Below are positions 7,819 to 15,175 of a DNA stretch of 35,688 nt, piece by piece (the first letter of the stretch is position 1; each line of letters opens with the position of its first letter). The DNA is taken from assembly GCA_964408425.1 (NCBI GenBank), contig CAYOZI010000008.1, positions 1 through 35,688 on the forward strand, written 5' to 3'. Origin of the DNA: UBA10210 sp964408425. GTDB lineage: Archaea; Micrarchaeota; Micrarchaeia; Norongarragalinales; Norongarragalinaceae. The translations under genes and the position numbers were made by a program. Below the pieces are notes generated by a model. It was given only the letters and a program-made list of their open reading frames with translations. It had not been told where the DNA came from and did no database searches.

Positions 7819-9588
7819 ATGCTTCGACAACCGATAGTCGTAGTCATGGGTCACGTGGACCACGGTAAAACGTCTCTACTGGACAGCATACGAAACAGTA
7901 CGGTTCAGTCACGGGAAGCAGGCTTTGTGACCCAACACATTGGCGCAAGCGAAGTTCCTCTCGAGGTAGTGGAAAACATCTGCGGAAGCATGCTCGAAAG
8001 GCTGAAAATCGACTTTACGATTCCCGGCTTGCTGTTCATCGACACTCCAGGACACGAGGCTTTTACGAATTTAAGAAAACGGGGCGGAAGCATTGCCGAC
8101 ATAGCCATTCTCGTAATCGACGTCACCAAAGGCGTTGAAGCCCAGACTATCGAAGCGATAGAAATTTTGAAGGAGTACAAAACCCCGTTCGTCATAGCTT
8201 TGAATAAAGTCGATGCGCTGAACGGGTGGAATTCCAAGCAAAACACGTGTATCACCGATTCCCTGACAGTCCAAAGACAGGACGTTTTGAACAATTTGGA
8301 TGAAAGGATTTACGCGTTAATCGGAAGGCTATACGAATTCGGCTTCCAGACCGAACGCTTTGACAGGGTTTCCGACTTCACGAAACAAATTTTGATAATC
8401 CCGTGCAGCGCGAAAACGAGAGAAGGGTTGGCTGAACTTTTGATGTACGTCGCTGGCTTGGCGCAACGGTTTTTGAAGGAAAGGCTGGAATTGCATAAGG
8501 GTATAGAAGGAAAAGGAAGCATTCTTGAGGTGCGCGAGGAAACGGGGCTCGGAAAGACGCTGGATGTAATTTTATACGACGGGAAGATCGAGCAGGGGGA
8601 TGAAATCGTTTTTGCGACCGAAGAAGGGCCCAAGGTTTCGAAAGTGAAAGCCTTGCTGAAACCCAAGCCGCTGGATGAAATGCGCGACCCCAAGGAAAAG
8701 TTTTCTGCAGTCAGGGAGGTTGTCGCGGCGAGCGGGGTGAAGCTGGCTTGCGAGTATGCCGAACAGGCTATCGCCGGCTCGAGCATTCTCGTCATCGGGG
8801 AAGGAAAAGGTGAGGAAAGCGCCATCGAGGAAATAAGGCAGGAATTGAGAGAACTCGTCATCGAAAGCGAAGACGTCGGGGTCGTATTAAGGGCCGACAC
8901 GCTCGGAAGCCTCGAAGCGATAACGAGGTTGTTTGCCGGTGACGGGATTCCGGTGAAAAGCGCGAGCATCGGAGGCGTGTCGAGAAAACACGTTTTGAAA
9001 GCCGCGGCTGTCGAGGGCGAAGACAAGCTTTTGGGAGTGGTTTTCGCTTTCAACGTTCCGGTCGACGATTCCGCCAAGCAGGAAGCGTTATCCAGCGGAG
9101 TGAAGGTTTTCGAAGAAAAGATAATTTACAATTTGATTGAAGGTTACAAGCAATGGAGGGCTGAAGAGGAAGCGAGGGAAAAGCGCGAGGCGTTTTCCAA
9201 AGTTTGTTTTCCAGCCAAGCTTTTGGTCATGCCCAACTGCTGTTTCAGGGTTTCCAACCCTGCGGTTTTCGGAGTCGAGGTTTTGGAGGGAAGGATAAGG
9301 AAAGACCAGACTTTCCTCAACGAGAAAGGAGAGAGCGTAGGAACTATAAGGGCAATCCAACACGAGAAGGAGGAGATAGACGAGGCGAAGAAAGGGCAGG
9401 AAGTCGCAATTTCCATGCCCGAGCCGTTTTTCGGAAGGCAGGTCAAGGAGAAGGATGTTCTGCTGGCGGATTGTTCGAAGGAAGACGCGAGAATCCTTGA
9501 AACAAAATACTATTCCTCGTTGAGCGACGGGGAGAAGGAATTGCTGAAGGAAATCAAGAAGCTGAAGGGGTATATTACGGTATTCTGA
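7819..9588 (+). CDS. infB: translation initiation factor aIF5B (IF-2 type GTPase)
   Basis: A GTPase for ribosomal subunit joining and initiator tRNA positioning. Within 589 aa the G motifs are G1 GHVDHGKT (about 11-18), G3 DTPGHEA (about 75-81) and G4 NKVD (about 129-132). A beta-barrel domain II, an alpha/beta/alpha domain III (ADTLGSLEA, KSASIGGVS) and a C-terminal barrel domain IV (VMPNCCFRVSNPAVFGVEV) follow, the short archaeal/eukaryal arrangement. The ATG at 7819 gives MLRQPIVVVMGHVDHGKT, matching the usual archaeal N-terminus. GTG 7807 is a possible alternative four codons upstream. Confidence 0.95.
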   Translation: MLRQPIVVVMGHVDHGKTSLLDSIRNSTVQSREAGFVTQHIGASEVPLEVVENICGSMLERLKIDFTIPGLLFIDTPGHEAFTNLRKRGGSIADIAILVIDVTKGVEAQTIEAIEILKEYKTPFVIALNKVDALNGWNSKQNTCITDSLTVQRQDVLNNLDERIYALIGRLYEFGFQTERFDRVSDFTKQILIIPCSAKTREGLAELLMYVAGLAQRFLKERLELHKGIEGKGSILEVREETGLGKTLDVILYDGKIEQGDEIVFATEEGPKVSKVKALLKPKPLDEMRDPKEKFSAVREVVAASGVKLACEYAEQAIAGSSILVIGEGKGEESAIEEIRQELRELVIESEDVGVVLRADTLGSLEAITRLFAGDGIPVKSASIGGVSRKHVLKAAAVEGEDKLLGVVFAFNVPVDDSAKQEALSSGVKVFEEKIIYNLIEGYKQWRAEEEAREKREAFSKVCFPAKLLVMPNCCFRVSNPAVFGVEVLEGRIRKDQTFLNEKGESVGTIRAIQHEKEEIDEAKKGQEVAISMPEPFFGRQVKEKDVLLADCSKEDARILETKYYSSLSDGEKELLKEIKKLKGYITVF

Positions 9589-9668
9589 AAAAGGTTAAAA
9601 AGACGGGCGGGGCAAATAATTTCCTCTGCTTATAGCAAGAATTTCAGGTTCTAAAGGTGGTGTTCGGA

Positions 9669-10085
9669 ATGAAGATAGTTTTCAGCGAAGGCAAAAACAG
9701 CTTCCAGAAGGATTACGAGGGAAAATCGCTTTTGGGAAAGAAGATCGGGGAGGAATTCGAAGGGGGCTTGATAGGGCTGGACGGTTATAAACTGAAGATA
9801 ACGGGCGGAAGCACGAAGGAAGGGTTTCCAATGCACCCGTCCGTACCCGGCCAAAAGAGGACCAAAGCCGTTCTAGGAAGGGGAGTCGGAGTGAGGAAAC
9901 TGCCGAAAGGCAAGAAGATCAAGAAGACCATTGCAGGAAACGTCGTTTCCGAAATAATCAACCAGATCAACGCCAAGATAATTTCCAAGGGAACGAAGAG
10001 CCTGGAAGAAATGGGCTTCAAGCCCAAACCCAAGGAAAAAAAGGCGGAAGAAGAGAAAAAGCCCGAAGCGAAGAAGAAAAAGTAG
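9669..10085 (+). CDS. rps6e: small-subunit ribosomal protein S6e
   Basis: An archaeal/eukaryal-specific 30S protein. The 138-aa product contains the S6e core: a GFPMHPSVPGQKR segment, a GRGVGVRKLPKGKK segment and KKTIAGNVVSEIINQINAKI. It ends in a lysine/glutamate-rich tail (KPKEKKAEEEKKPEAKKKK) typical of archaeal extensions. ATG 9669 has GGTGGTG at 9657-9663. It follows aIF5B by 80 bases, so translation genes are clustered here. Convergent with the gene at 10130. Confidence 0.93.
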   Translation: MKIVFSEGKNSFQKDYEGKSLLGKKIGEEFEGGLIGLDGYKLKITGGSTKEGFPMHPSVPGQKRTKAVLGRGVGVRKLPKGKKIKKTIAGNVVSEIINQINAKIISKGTKSLEEMGFKPKPKEKKAEEEKKPEAKKKK

Positions 10086-10094
10086 TTTTCTCGC

Positions 10095-10106
10095 CTAAGG
10101 CGCTTT
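10095..10106. repeat. 12-bp direct repeat, left copy
   Basis: CTAAGGCGCTTT here recurs exactly at 10492-10503. The two copies bracket the small gene at 10130-10462. The right copy forms the last codons and stop of the GalT-like gene. The left copy is also part of the palindrome CGCCTAAGGCG. Confidence 0.5.
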
Positions 10107-10129
10107 ACAAAAATTCCGGCCAAAGGAAT

Positions 10130-10462
10130 CTAGGGTTTTTTGTCCCGTTTACGCACTTCAACAAGGTTAAACCTGAGGACGTCTATAGGTTTACGGTCTG
10201 TTTCTTCAATTAGCTGCGGCTTGACTGAATGAAAATGGCCAGTTGGAAAAGAAGCTAGATGCGTTAGGATTATTTTCTGCTGCATAGCGTCCCAGTATCC
10301 GAGTGCCTGCTGGCGTTTACTGTTGCCGGTTAAAGGAAACAGGACGAATTTCAAGCCATCCCCATGTTCCAACCGGTCGTAGGATACTGCTTTGTTGATT
10401 ATGGTTATATCGTCAGGTCGGATTTTTTTTCTCTCAAGCGAACGATTCGGCAAACGCGGCAT
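10130..10462 (-). CDS. uncharacterised 110-aa protein
   Basis: I do not recognise this protein. It is basic at the N-terminus (RLPNRSLERKKIRPDD), has a central FVLFPLTGNSKRQQALGYW and an HLASFPTGHFHS segment, and ends in charged residues (EVRKRDKKP). No signal peptide or membrane span is seen. ATG 10462 has a strong SD (GAGGTGGT, 10466-10473), which supports it as a real gene. It sits 29 bases downstream of the GalT-like gene and could share its message. Exact 12-bp repeats flank it, so it may be an insertion. Confidence 0.6.
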   Translation of the reverse strand: MPRLPNRSLERKKIRPDDITIINKAVSYDRLEHGDGLKFVLFPLTGNSKRQQALGYWDAMQQKIILTHLASFPTGHFHSVKPQLIEETDRKPIDVLRFNLVEVRKRDKKP

Positions 10463-10491
10463 CAAACCACCTCAATTTTCTCTTGTTGAAG

Positions 10492-10503
10492 CTAAGGCGC
10501 TTT
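10492..10503. repeat. 12-bp direct repeat, right copy
   Basis: Identical CTAAGGCGCTTT to 10095-10106. It overlaps the terminal Lys-Ala-Pro-stop of the GalT-like gene on the minus strand. Confidence 0.5.
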
Positions 10504-11412
10504 CTTCAATTGCGCCAGAACGTCTTTCTGGGTTCTTGAATTTATCACCACTCCAGACCCCAGTTCCAACCCCGCCCAAACGGTTTTGCGGGGATAGAAC
10601 TCAACGTGCAGATGACCCGTCTCGTGGAACACGAAATTGTAAGCTTGGACTATTCCGTACGTTCTTCGCACGCACTCTTGAATCGCCTTCAACAGCAAAA
10701 CCCCTTCCTTTTCGCTTAATTCTTTCAATCCAGCGCAATGTTTTTTCGGTATTACCCACAACTCAAACCCAAACCTCGCGAACTCCGGGGCTATCACGCT
10801 TGCAAATGAATTCTCCCAGAGCTTCGGCTGGGATTTTACTAAAGAACAGTAAAAGCACTTGCCGGTCTTTCGTTTGAAGGAATTGAAAAAGGAATTTTCC
10901 GTTTCCACCAGCGGGGGGACGAAGGGCAAAGCAAAAACTTGCGCGTGCTCGTGCGGAATGCTCGCGCCTCCCGCAAGCCCATGGTTTTTGATGAGAAAAA
11001 CGTTTTTCACGCCCTTGCGTTTTTCCAGGCGTTTTACCGTCTCGACGTAAGTGCGGAAAACTATTTTCAACTGTTCTTCGCCGAAATCCTGGAACAACCC
11101 GCCTTCCTTCGGGGTTTCCACAATCACTTCGTGCTCTCCGAAACCCGGGCCGGGTATTTTCGAGAATTTGCCTTTCGGCTTCAAAGCTGGAAAGGCGTTT
11201 TCGAAAACGCGCGTCTTCCAAGCTTTCGCGTTGGGAAGGGCGAATCGCGTGGGCGGGGTCATGAATTCGTTTCCAGGGCAGAAGGGGCACGCGGGTTTTT
11301 CGTCTTTTTTCGCGGAAGTCAAGCGCGGGCGTTCGGCTCTCCTGCCGGCTACGATTACAATCTGGTTTTTCGTCGGGTCGAGAATAAATTTGCTTTCGCC
11401 GGAAGAAGCCAT
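10492..11412 (-). CDS. galT: galactose-1-phosphate uridylyltransferase-like protein (HIT superfamily)
   Basis: Predicted nucleotidylyl transfer between a UDP-sugar and a sugar 1-phosphate. The 306-aa protein has both HIT halves. The N-terminal half has CPFCPGNE (zinc-ligand-like), GFGEHEVIVETP and the catalytic-type GASIPHEHAQ; GalT normally has HPH where this has HEH. The C-terminal half has GKCFYC, ELWVIPKKH and GHLHVEFYPRK. It is shorter than E. coli GalT (about 348 aa), as in other archaeal forms. ADP-glucose phosphorylase-like or other sugar-1-P activity is possible. ATG 11412 lacks an SD and lies about 28 nt from TTTTTTAAC; GTG 11418 is the alternative start. Confidence 0.8.
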   Translation of the reverse strand: MASSGESKFILDPTKNQIVIVAGRRAERPRLTSAKKDEKPACPFCPGNEFMTPPTRFALPNAKAWKTRVFENAFPALKPKGKFSKIPGPGFGEHEVIVETPKEGGLFQDFGEEQLKIVFRTYVETVKRLEKRKGVKNVFLIKNHGLAGGASIPHEHAQVFALPFVPPLVETENSFFNSFKRKTGKCFYCSLVKSQPKLWENSFASVIAPEFARFGFELWVIPKKHCAGLKELSEKEGVLLLKAIQECVRRTYGIVQAYNFVFHETGHLHVEFYPRKTVWAGLELGSGVVINSRTQKDVLAQLKKAP

Positions 11413-11435
11413 TATCACGCCATTACGCGCGGGGA

Positions 11436-11445
11436 GTTAAAAAAC
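11436..11445 (-). promoter_or_regulatory. TATA-like box of the galT-like gene
   Basis: GTTTTTTAAC on the minus strand, centred about 28 nt before ATG 11412, where no SD is present. The spacing fits a leaderless transcript. It occupies the short gap between the upstream reductase stop and this gene. Confidence 0.45.
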
Positions 11446-11449
11446 GCTT

Positions 11450-12157
11450 TTACCACGCTTCCAGTTTTATCTTTTCTGAAGGGACGCCGATGCTTGTCAA
11501 AACCTCGACCGCCGCCTTCGTGTAAGGCGGAGGCCCGCAAATGTAAAAAGTCTGGCTTTCCGCTTGCGGAACGTGCTTTCGCACCATTTCTCCGCTCAAA
11601 TACCCATCTTCCTTCAAACCCTCCCAGCCTTCGGAATTCTCTGGTTCGGTCAAGTTCAAAACGTACTTGAAATTTTCATTTCGTTTCTCCAAGCCCTTAA
11701 AAAAATCCAGAAATGGCGTGATTTGCACGGTTTTGTTGCTGTGGATCAAAACCATGTTCACTGGAAGCTTTTTCCCGCCTATGTAACGGATCATGGAAAG
11801 CAAGGGCGTTATGCCCACTCCCCCTCCCAAAAACACTACGCTGGAAAGCGATTCATCCAAAACGAAAGTCCCGTAAGGCCCGAAAAACCCGATTTTGTCA
11901 CCAAGTTTCAGCGCAGCGAGTTTGGACGGAAACAGGGGAGTCATGCGGAAGGTTATGGAAATTTTTTCCTTGGACAACGGCGAGGAGGATAACGAATAAA
12001 CCCGCCCTTCGCCGAAAGAACCGTCTTCCTTCAGCAGGAAGAAAGTGCCGCACTGGCCGGGCTTTGGAGAAATGGGTTCGGAAAGCTCGACTTCAAGGGT
12101 TTTGACCGTTTCGCACTCGTCGAAAACCCTCAATACCGTTGCAACCTGCCGTTTCAT
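11450..12157 (-). CDS. FAD/NAD(P)-binding oxidoreductase (ferredoxin-NADP reductase type)
   Basis: Predicted to move electrons between NAD(P)H and an iron-sulfur or other one-electron carrier. The 235-aa protein has the FAD-binding barrel motif RVYSLSSSP, the NAD-binding GGGVGITPLLSMIRY, and the late YICGPPPYTKAAVEVL signature, ending in KLEAW. No fused 2Fe-2S domain is present, so a separate carrier is needed; the divergent ferredoxin at 12270 is an obvious candidate. ATG 12157 has no SD and lies about 28 nt after a TTTTTTAAG box (12181-12189), fitting a leaderless start. A longer reading to 12205 would run across that box. Confidence 0.85.
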   Translation of the reverse strand: MKRQVATVLRVFDECETVKTLEVELSEPISPKPGQCGTFFLLKEDGSFGEGRVYSLSSSPLSKEKISITFRMTPLFPSKLAALKLGDKIGFFGPYGTFVLDESLSSVVFLGGGVGITPLLSMIRYIGGKKLPVNMVLIHSNKTVQITPFLDFFKGLEKRNENFKYVLNLTEPENSEGWEGLKEDGYLSGEMVRKHVPQAESQTFYICGPPPYTKAAVEVLTSIGVPSEKIKLEAW

Positions 12158-12180
12158 AGAGTAAAATTCGGCGGTGTTGC

Positions 12181-12189
12181 TTAAAAAAC
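12181..12189 (-). promoter_or_regulatory. TATA-like box of the FNR-type reductase
   Basis: Minus-strand TTTTTTAAG, centre about 28 nt from ATG 12157, with no SD between. The ferredoxin's own TTTTTAATT box (12208-12216) lies back to back on the plus strand. Confidence 0.45.
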
Positions 12190-12207
12190 TCTCCCGCAAA
12201 CGCAATC

Positions 12208-12216
12208 GTTTTTAAT
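12208..12216 (+). promoter_or_regulatory. TATA-like box of the ferredoxin gene
   Basis: GTTTTTAAT-type box about 58 nt before ATG 12270. It predicts a start near 12238 and a short leader carrying the SD GGGTGG (12257-12262). Confidence 0.4.
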
Positions 12217-12269
12217 TCTCCCTGCAAAATCCTTTTTCCGACACTTGTTGTTCGAAGGGTGGTTTAACG

Positions 12270-12521
12270 ATGGCTAAATACAAGGTCGTTTACGAACGGG
12301 TCAACTGCATCGGCGCTGCCGTATGCGTAGCGGTATTCCCGAAATACTGGGAGATGGACCCGGACGGAAAGGCAAACTTATCGGGAAGCGTGAAAAGCGG
12401 GGATTCTTTCGAAGTGAACTTAAGCGAAGATGAATTGCAGCAAATGAAGCAGTCTGCCGAAGGGTGCCCGGTCAACGTAATCCACATCATCAACCTTGAC
12501 ACTGGCGAAAAAATAATCTGA
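12270..12521 (+). CDS. single-cluster ferredoxin, predicted [3Fe-4S]
   Basis: An electron carrier of 83 aa. The cluster motif reads C13-I-G-A16-A-V-C19-V-A-V-F23-P, with the remote ligand C66-P. In archaeal monocluster ferredoxins of the Pyrococcus type, the ligands are the equivalents of C13, position 16, C19 and C66. Here position 16 is Ala, not Cys or Asp, so only three protein ligands remain and a [3Fe-4S] cluster is expected. The Cys that usually forms a disulfide (position 23) is Phe. The FNR-type reductase is transcribed divergently, and a His-motif membrane protein follows 13 bases downstream. Confidence 0.85.
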   Translation: MAKYKVVYERVNCIGAAVCVAVFPKYWEMDPDGKANLSGSVKSGDSFEVNLSEDELQQMKQSAEGCPVNVIHIINLDTGEKII

Positions 12522-12534
12522 ATCTTTGGTTCAA

Positions 12535-13143
12535 ATGAAAATCGACCGGTTCAAACTGGCATTCATGCTTTTGTTCGTCGCAGCGGCGGCGGTATTGTTT
12601 TACCTGTTAACCCTCCAGCCCCAGGCTATTCCGAACGAAACGCCGGCTGAAGAAGAGTATCACGTTCACGCGGACTTCACGGTTTTCGTGAACGGCGTGA
12701 AATACGATTTCGCAAGGGAAGAGTTCATGGAAAAACTCTCGTGCGGAAAACCAGGAGAAGAGCACATCGAGGAAAGCCCGATGCACATGCACGATTTGAA
12801 CGGGGGGGTGTTGCATATTCACGACGAGCGCGCGACTCTCGGAATGTTTTTCTCCGCGTTAAATATGAGCTTGGATTCCGAATGCATTGTTTTGAAGTAT
12901 GACGGAAGGTTTTGCGTTTCGGGAGACAAGAAACTGAGGATGTTCGTCAACGGGGCGGAGAATTCCGATTTTGAAGGATACGAACCCCGCGATCTGGACA
13001 AGATTCTCGTCACGTACGGAAGCGAAAGCAGCTCTTTCATCAGGGCTCAATACGATTCCATTCCATCGCAAGCGTGCATTTACTCCGGCAAATGCCCCAC
13101 GCCTCCGGGCTTCGTCATAACCCCCGAGTCATGCGGCGATTAA
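12535..13143 (+). CDS. membrane-anchored protein with HVHADF / MHMHD / HIHDE motifs
   Basis: Residues about 8-29 form one N-terminal membrane anchor. The external domain (about 170 aa) opens with YHVHADFTVFVNGVKYDF, then MHMHDLNGGVLHIHDE, a TLGMFFSALNM helix, a C-IVLKYDGRFC pair and MFVNG. I recognise this as a conserved but uncharacterised archaeal/CPR-type family; the clustered His and Asp residues suggest metal binding, which is inference. Four further Cys lie in the last part (QACIYSGKCPTPPG). It starts 13 bases after the ferredoxin stop with a weak upstream SD, so the two are likely co-transcribed. Confidence 0.75.
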   Translation: MKIDRFKLAFMLLFVAAAAVLFYLLTLQPQAIPNETPAEEEYHVHADFTVFVNGVKYDFAREEFMEKLSCGKPGEEHIEESPMHMHDLNGGVLHIHDERATLGMFFSALNMSLDSECIVLKYDGRFCVSGDKKLRMFVNGAENSDFEGYEPRDLDKILVTYGSESSSFIRAQYDSIPSQACIYSGKCPTPPGFVITPESCGD

Positions 13144-13149
13144 AGGCAA

Positions 13150-13160
13150 GTTTTATCTTA
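13150..13160 (+). promoter_or_regulatory. TATA-like box of the superoxide dismutase gene
   Basis: GTTTTATCTTA, centred about 45 nt before ATG 13200. It predicts a start near 13181 and a short leader containing the SD GAGGTGA (13186-13192). Confidence 0.4.
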
Positions 13161-13199
13161 TTCTCGGCCGTCATTTGGTTATAGAGAGGTGAGTTTTGA

Positions 13200-13793
13200 A
13201 TGTTTGAATTGCCCAAGTTGCCTTACGATTACAACGCTTTGGAACCGTGGATCGACGAGATGACGATGACTATTCATCATACGAAACACCACCAGGGGTA
13301 CACAGACAATTTCAACAAAGCCATCGCTGGAACGCCTTTTGAAAGCAAGACGGTCGAGGAGATTCTTGGAAACTTGAATGCAGTTCCCGAAGGCATTAGG
13401 AATGCCGTCCGCAACAACGGCGGCGGTTTTTACAACCACGATTTGTTCTGGAAGATGATGGGAACCGGAAAAGGCGGGCAGCCGAACGGGAATTTGGGCG
13501 AGGCGTTAAACGGAAAGTTCGGTTCTTTCGAAAAATTCGTCGAGCAGTTTTCAGCAAGCGCAATGGGGCGTTTTGGAAGCGGCTGGGCGTGGCTCGTTTC
13601 GAACAACGGAAATCTGGAGATTATTTCAACAGCCAACCAGGATTCGCCCATTTCCGAGGGAAAAAAGGTTTTGTTGGGAATAGACGTTTGGGAGCATAGT
13701 TATTACTTAAAATATCAAAACAGGCGGGCTGAATACGTTAAAGCTTGGTGGAATGTCGTTAATTGGGATTTCGCCGAAAGCGCCCTGCGCTGA
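13200..13793 (+). CDS. sod: superoxide dismutase, Fe/Mn family
   Basis: Disproportionates superoxide. The 197-aa protein is full length, with metal ligands predicted at H26 (TIHHTKHH), H80 (GGGFYNHD), D162 and H166 (GIDVWEHSYY). The second-sphere Gln comes from the C-terminal domain (Q147 in ANQDSP) and Gly replaces the Fe-type Gln/Ala region (GGG 74-76). This is the Mn-type or cambialistic pattern, though metal identity is not certain from sequence. The C-terminus ends in the family's WWNVVNWD. SD GAGGTGA precedes the ATG. It joins the ferredoxin/FNR neighbourhood as a redox and oxygen-defence group. Confidence 0.95.
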   Translation: MFELPKLPYDYNALEPWIDEMTMTIHHTKHHQGYTDNFNKAIAGTPFESKTVEEILGNLNAVPEGIRNAVRNNGGGFYNHDLFWKMMGTGKGGQPNGNLGEALNGKFGSFEKFVEQFSASAMGRFGSGWAWLVSNNGNLEIISTANQDSPISEGKKVLLGIDVWEHSYYLKYQNRRAEYVKAWWNVVNWDFAESALR

Positions 13794-13795
13794 GT

Positions 13796-13834
13796 TCGTT
13801 TGAAAAAATAAAAATAGAAAAAGTTCAGCTGAAC
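13796..13834 (-). terminator. terminator-like palindrome plus T-tracts after geranylgeranyl reductase
   Basis: The palindrome GTTCAGCTGAAC (13823-13834) spans the stop codon of the minus-strand gene. It is followed on that strand by TTTTTCTATTTTTATTTTTTC. A 4-bp stem with a U-rich tail fits an archaeal terminator. Confidence 0.5.
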
Positions 13835-15048
13835 AGGATTTTGAGATAAAGCAACGGCGAAGTGAATTCGTTTCTAGCCGTTTCGTTCGCCAGCGTCGAG
13901 GCGATCAGATCTTTCGCATGCTGGTTTTTCGCCGCTTTCCTAACGATCCAGTTCAATATCGGGCGGATGCTTCCCAGCCTCTGCATCCGGTAGCTTGAGT
14001 TCAGCTCGCGGTCGATCTCGTCGTGCAATCTTTTTTCGTATTCCTTCAACGTGTTTTCGGAAAAGTCGTTTTTGACGAACGCTTCGTGAATCACTTGCGC
14101 AGAAAATTTTCCGGACAACATCGCGTTCCCTATCCCCTCGCCAGTAAACGGGTCTATGAGGGAAGCCGCGTCCCCGACGAGAACGAACCCGTTCCCGTAA
14201 TTCTTCCTCCTCTTCGAGCCGAACGGCAAATTCCAGGCTTTCACTTCCGAAACCTGTTCGGCGTTCGCAAACCGTTCTTTGAAGAGAGGGTTGGTCTTGA
14301 TTTCGTTGAACATCCATTCCTTCAAGTTTATCTTTTTCTTCTTGAAATCCCTGGTCAACAACCCCGCTCCGACGTTGGCCAGGCCGTTGTCAAGCGGGAA
14401 AATCCAGAAATAGCCGGGGATTATGGAATCTACGAAATGAAGCTCTATGTTGTTGTTCATTCCAGTAACGCCCTTGTAATACGCGCGTATGGCAACGCAA
14501 TGGTGCGCTTCGTCTATTTTATCCAAACCGAGCTTGTTGGCGACTATGGAAGTCGCCCCGTCTGCTCCAACCACGACTTTCGCTCGGAATTCCTTTTCAG
14601 CCTTGTCCTTCAAATCCGTGCCTTTTATTCCCACGACAAACCCGTTTTCCGTGATGATGTCGGAAACCGCGAATTCTTCAATAGCATGGGCGTAGCGTTT
14701 TGCGTTTTGGAAGAGGAAATTGTCGTAAACCAAACGCCTGGCGCAATAACCCACGTTCTCCTCTTTCCTGAAAGGGATTTCCACGACGTATCCCTCGGGA
14801 GAGGAGAACGTTACTCCGTAAATCTTGGAATTGTCTATTCCCTCGACTCCGTTCAAGAGCCCCATTTCACGCAGTATGCCCATGCTTTTCCCGCTTATGG
14901 CATCACCGCAAGTCTTGTCGCGCGGGAATTTCGCCTTGTCCAAAAGCAGTACTTTATGCCCGGCTTTCCCCAGGAAAGTGGCGCAAGTCGAGCCGCCCGG
15001 CCCGCCGCCGACAATGATAACGTCGTATTCGGAATGCTCTCCAGCCAT
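13825..15048 (-). CDS. geranylgeranyl reductase family FAD-dependent enzyme
   Basis: Predicted to saturate the isoprenoid double bonds of archaeal lipids or related prenyl chains. The 407-aa protein has the Rossmann GGGPGG at 14-19, an early RDKTCGDAISGKSM segment (the Cys-containing loop of the family), the YFWIFPL substrate motif, and GDAASLIDPFTGEGIGNAM, the second FAD-binding motif. Length is normal. ATG 15048 has GGTGTG about 7 nt upstream. A 14-bp hairpin lies in the upstream gap. Other members of the p-hydroxybenzoate hydroxylase-like superfamily are possible but less likely. Confidence 0.88.
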   Translation of the reverse strand: MAGEHSEYDVIIVGGGPGGSTCATFLGKAGHKVLLLDKAKFPRDKTCGDAISGKSMGILREMGLLNGVEGIDNSKIYGVTFSSPEGYVVEIPFRKEENVGYCARRLVYDNFLFQNAKRYAHAIEEFAVSDIITENGFVVGIKGTDLKDKAEKEFRAKVVVGADGATSIVANKLGLDKIDEAHHCVAIRAYYKGVTGMNNNIELHFVDSIIPGYFWIFPLDNGLANVGAGLLTRDFKKKKINLKEWMFNEIKTNPLFKERFANAEQVSEVKAWNLPFGSKRRKNYGNGFVLVGDAASLIDPFTGEGIGNAMLSGKFSAQVIHEAFVKNDFSENTLKEYEKRLHDEIDRELNSSYRMQRLGSIRPILNWIVRKAAKNQHAKDLIASTLANETARNEFTSPLLYLKILFS

Positions 15049-15070
15049 TGTTCACACACCTTTCTGCAAG

Positions 15071-15117
15071 TCGAAAAAGCCCGTTCGTAAGAGTAAAAAA
15101 CGCAACGGGCTTTTCGA
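15071..15117. other. strong hairpin between the rhomboid and geranylgeranyl reductase genes
   Basis: TCGAAAAAGCCCGTT (15071-15085) pairs with AACGGGCTTTTCGA (15104-15117), a 14-bp stem with a single bulged A and an 18-nt loop. A second hairpin, AACGCT/AGCGTT (15124-15129 and 15140-15145), lies next to it. Together they could be the rhomboid 3' end, a geranylgeranyl reductase leader or a small RNA. Confidence 0.5.
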
Positions 15118-15175
15118 TAGAAAAACGCTATTCATAAAGAGCGTTGAAGGGAATAAAAAACCTTTTCTTTAGGTG

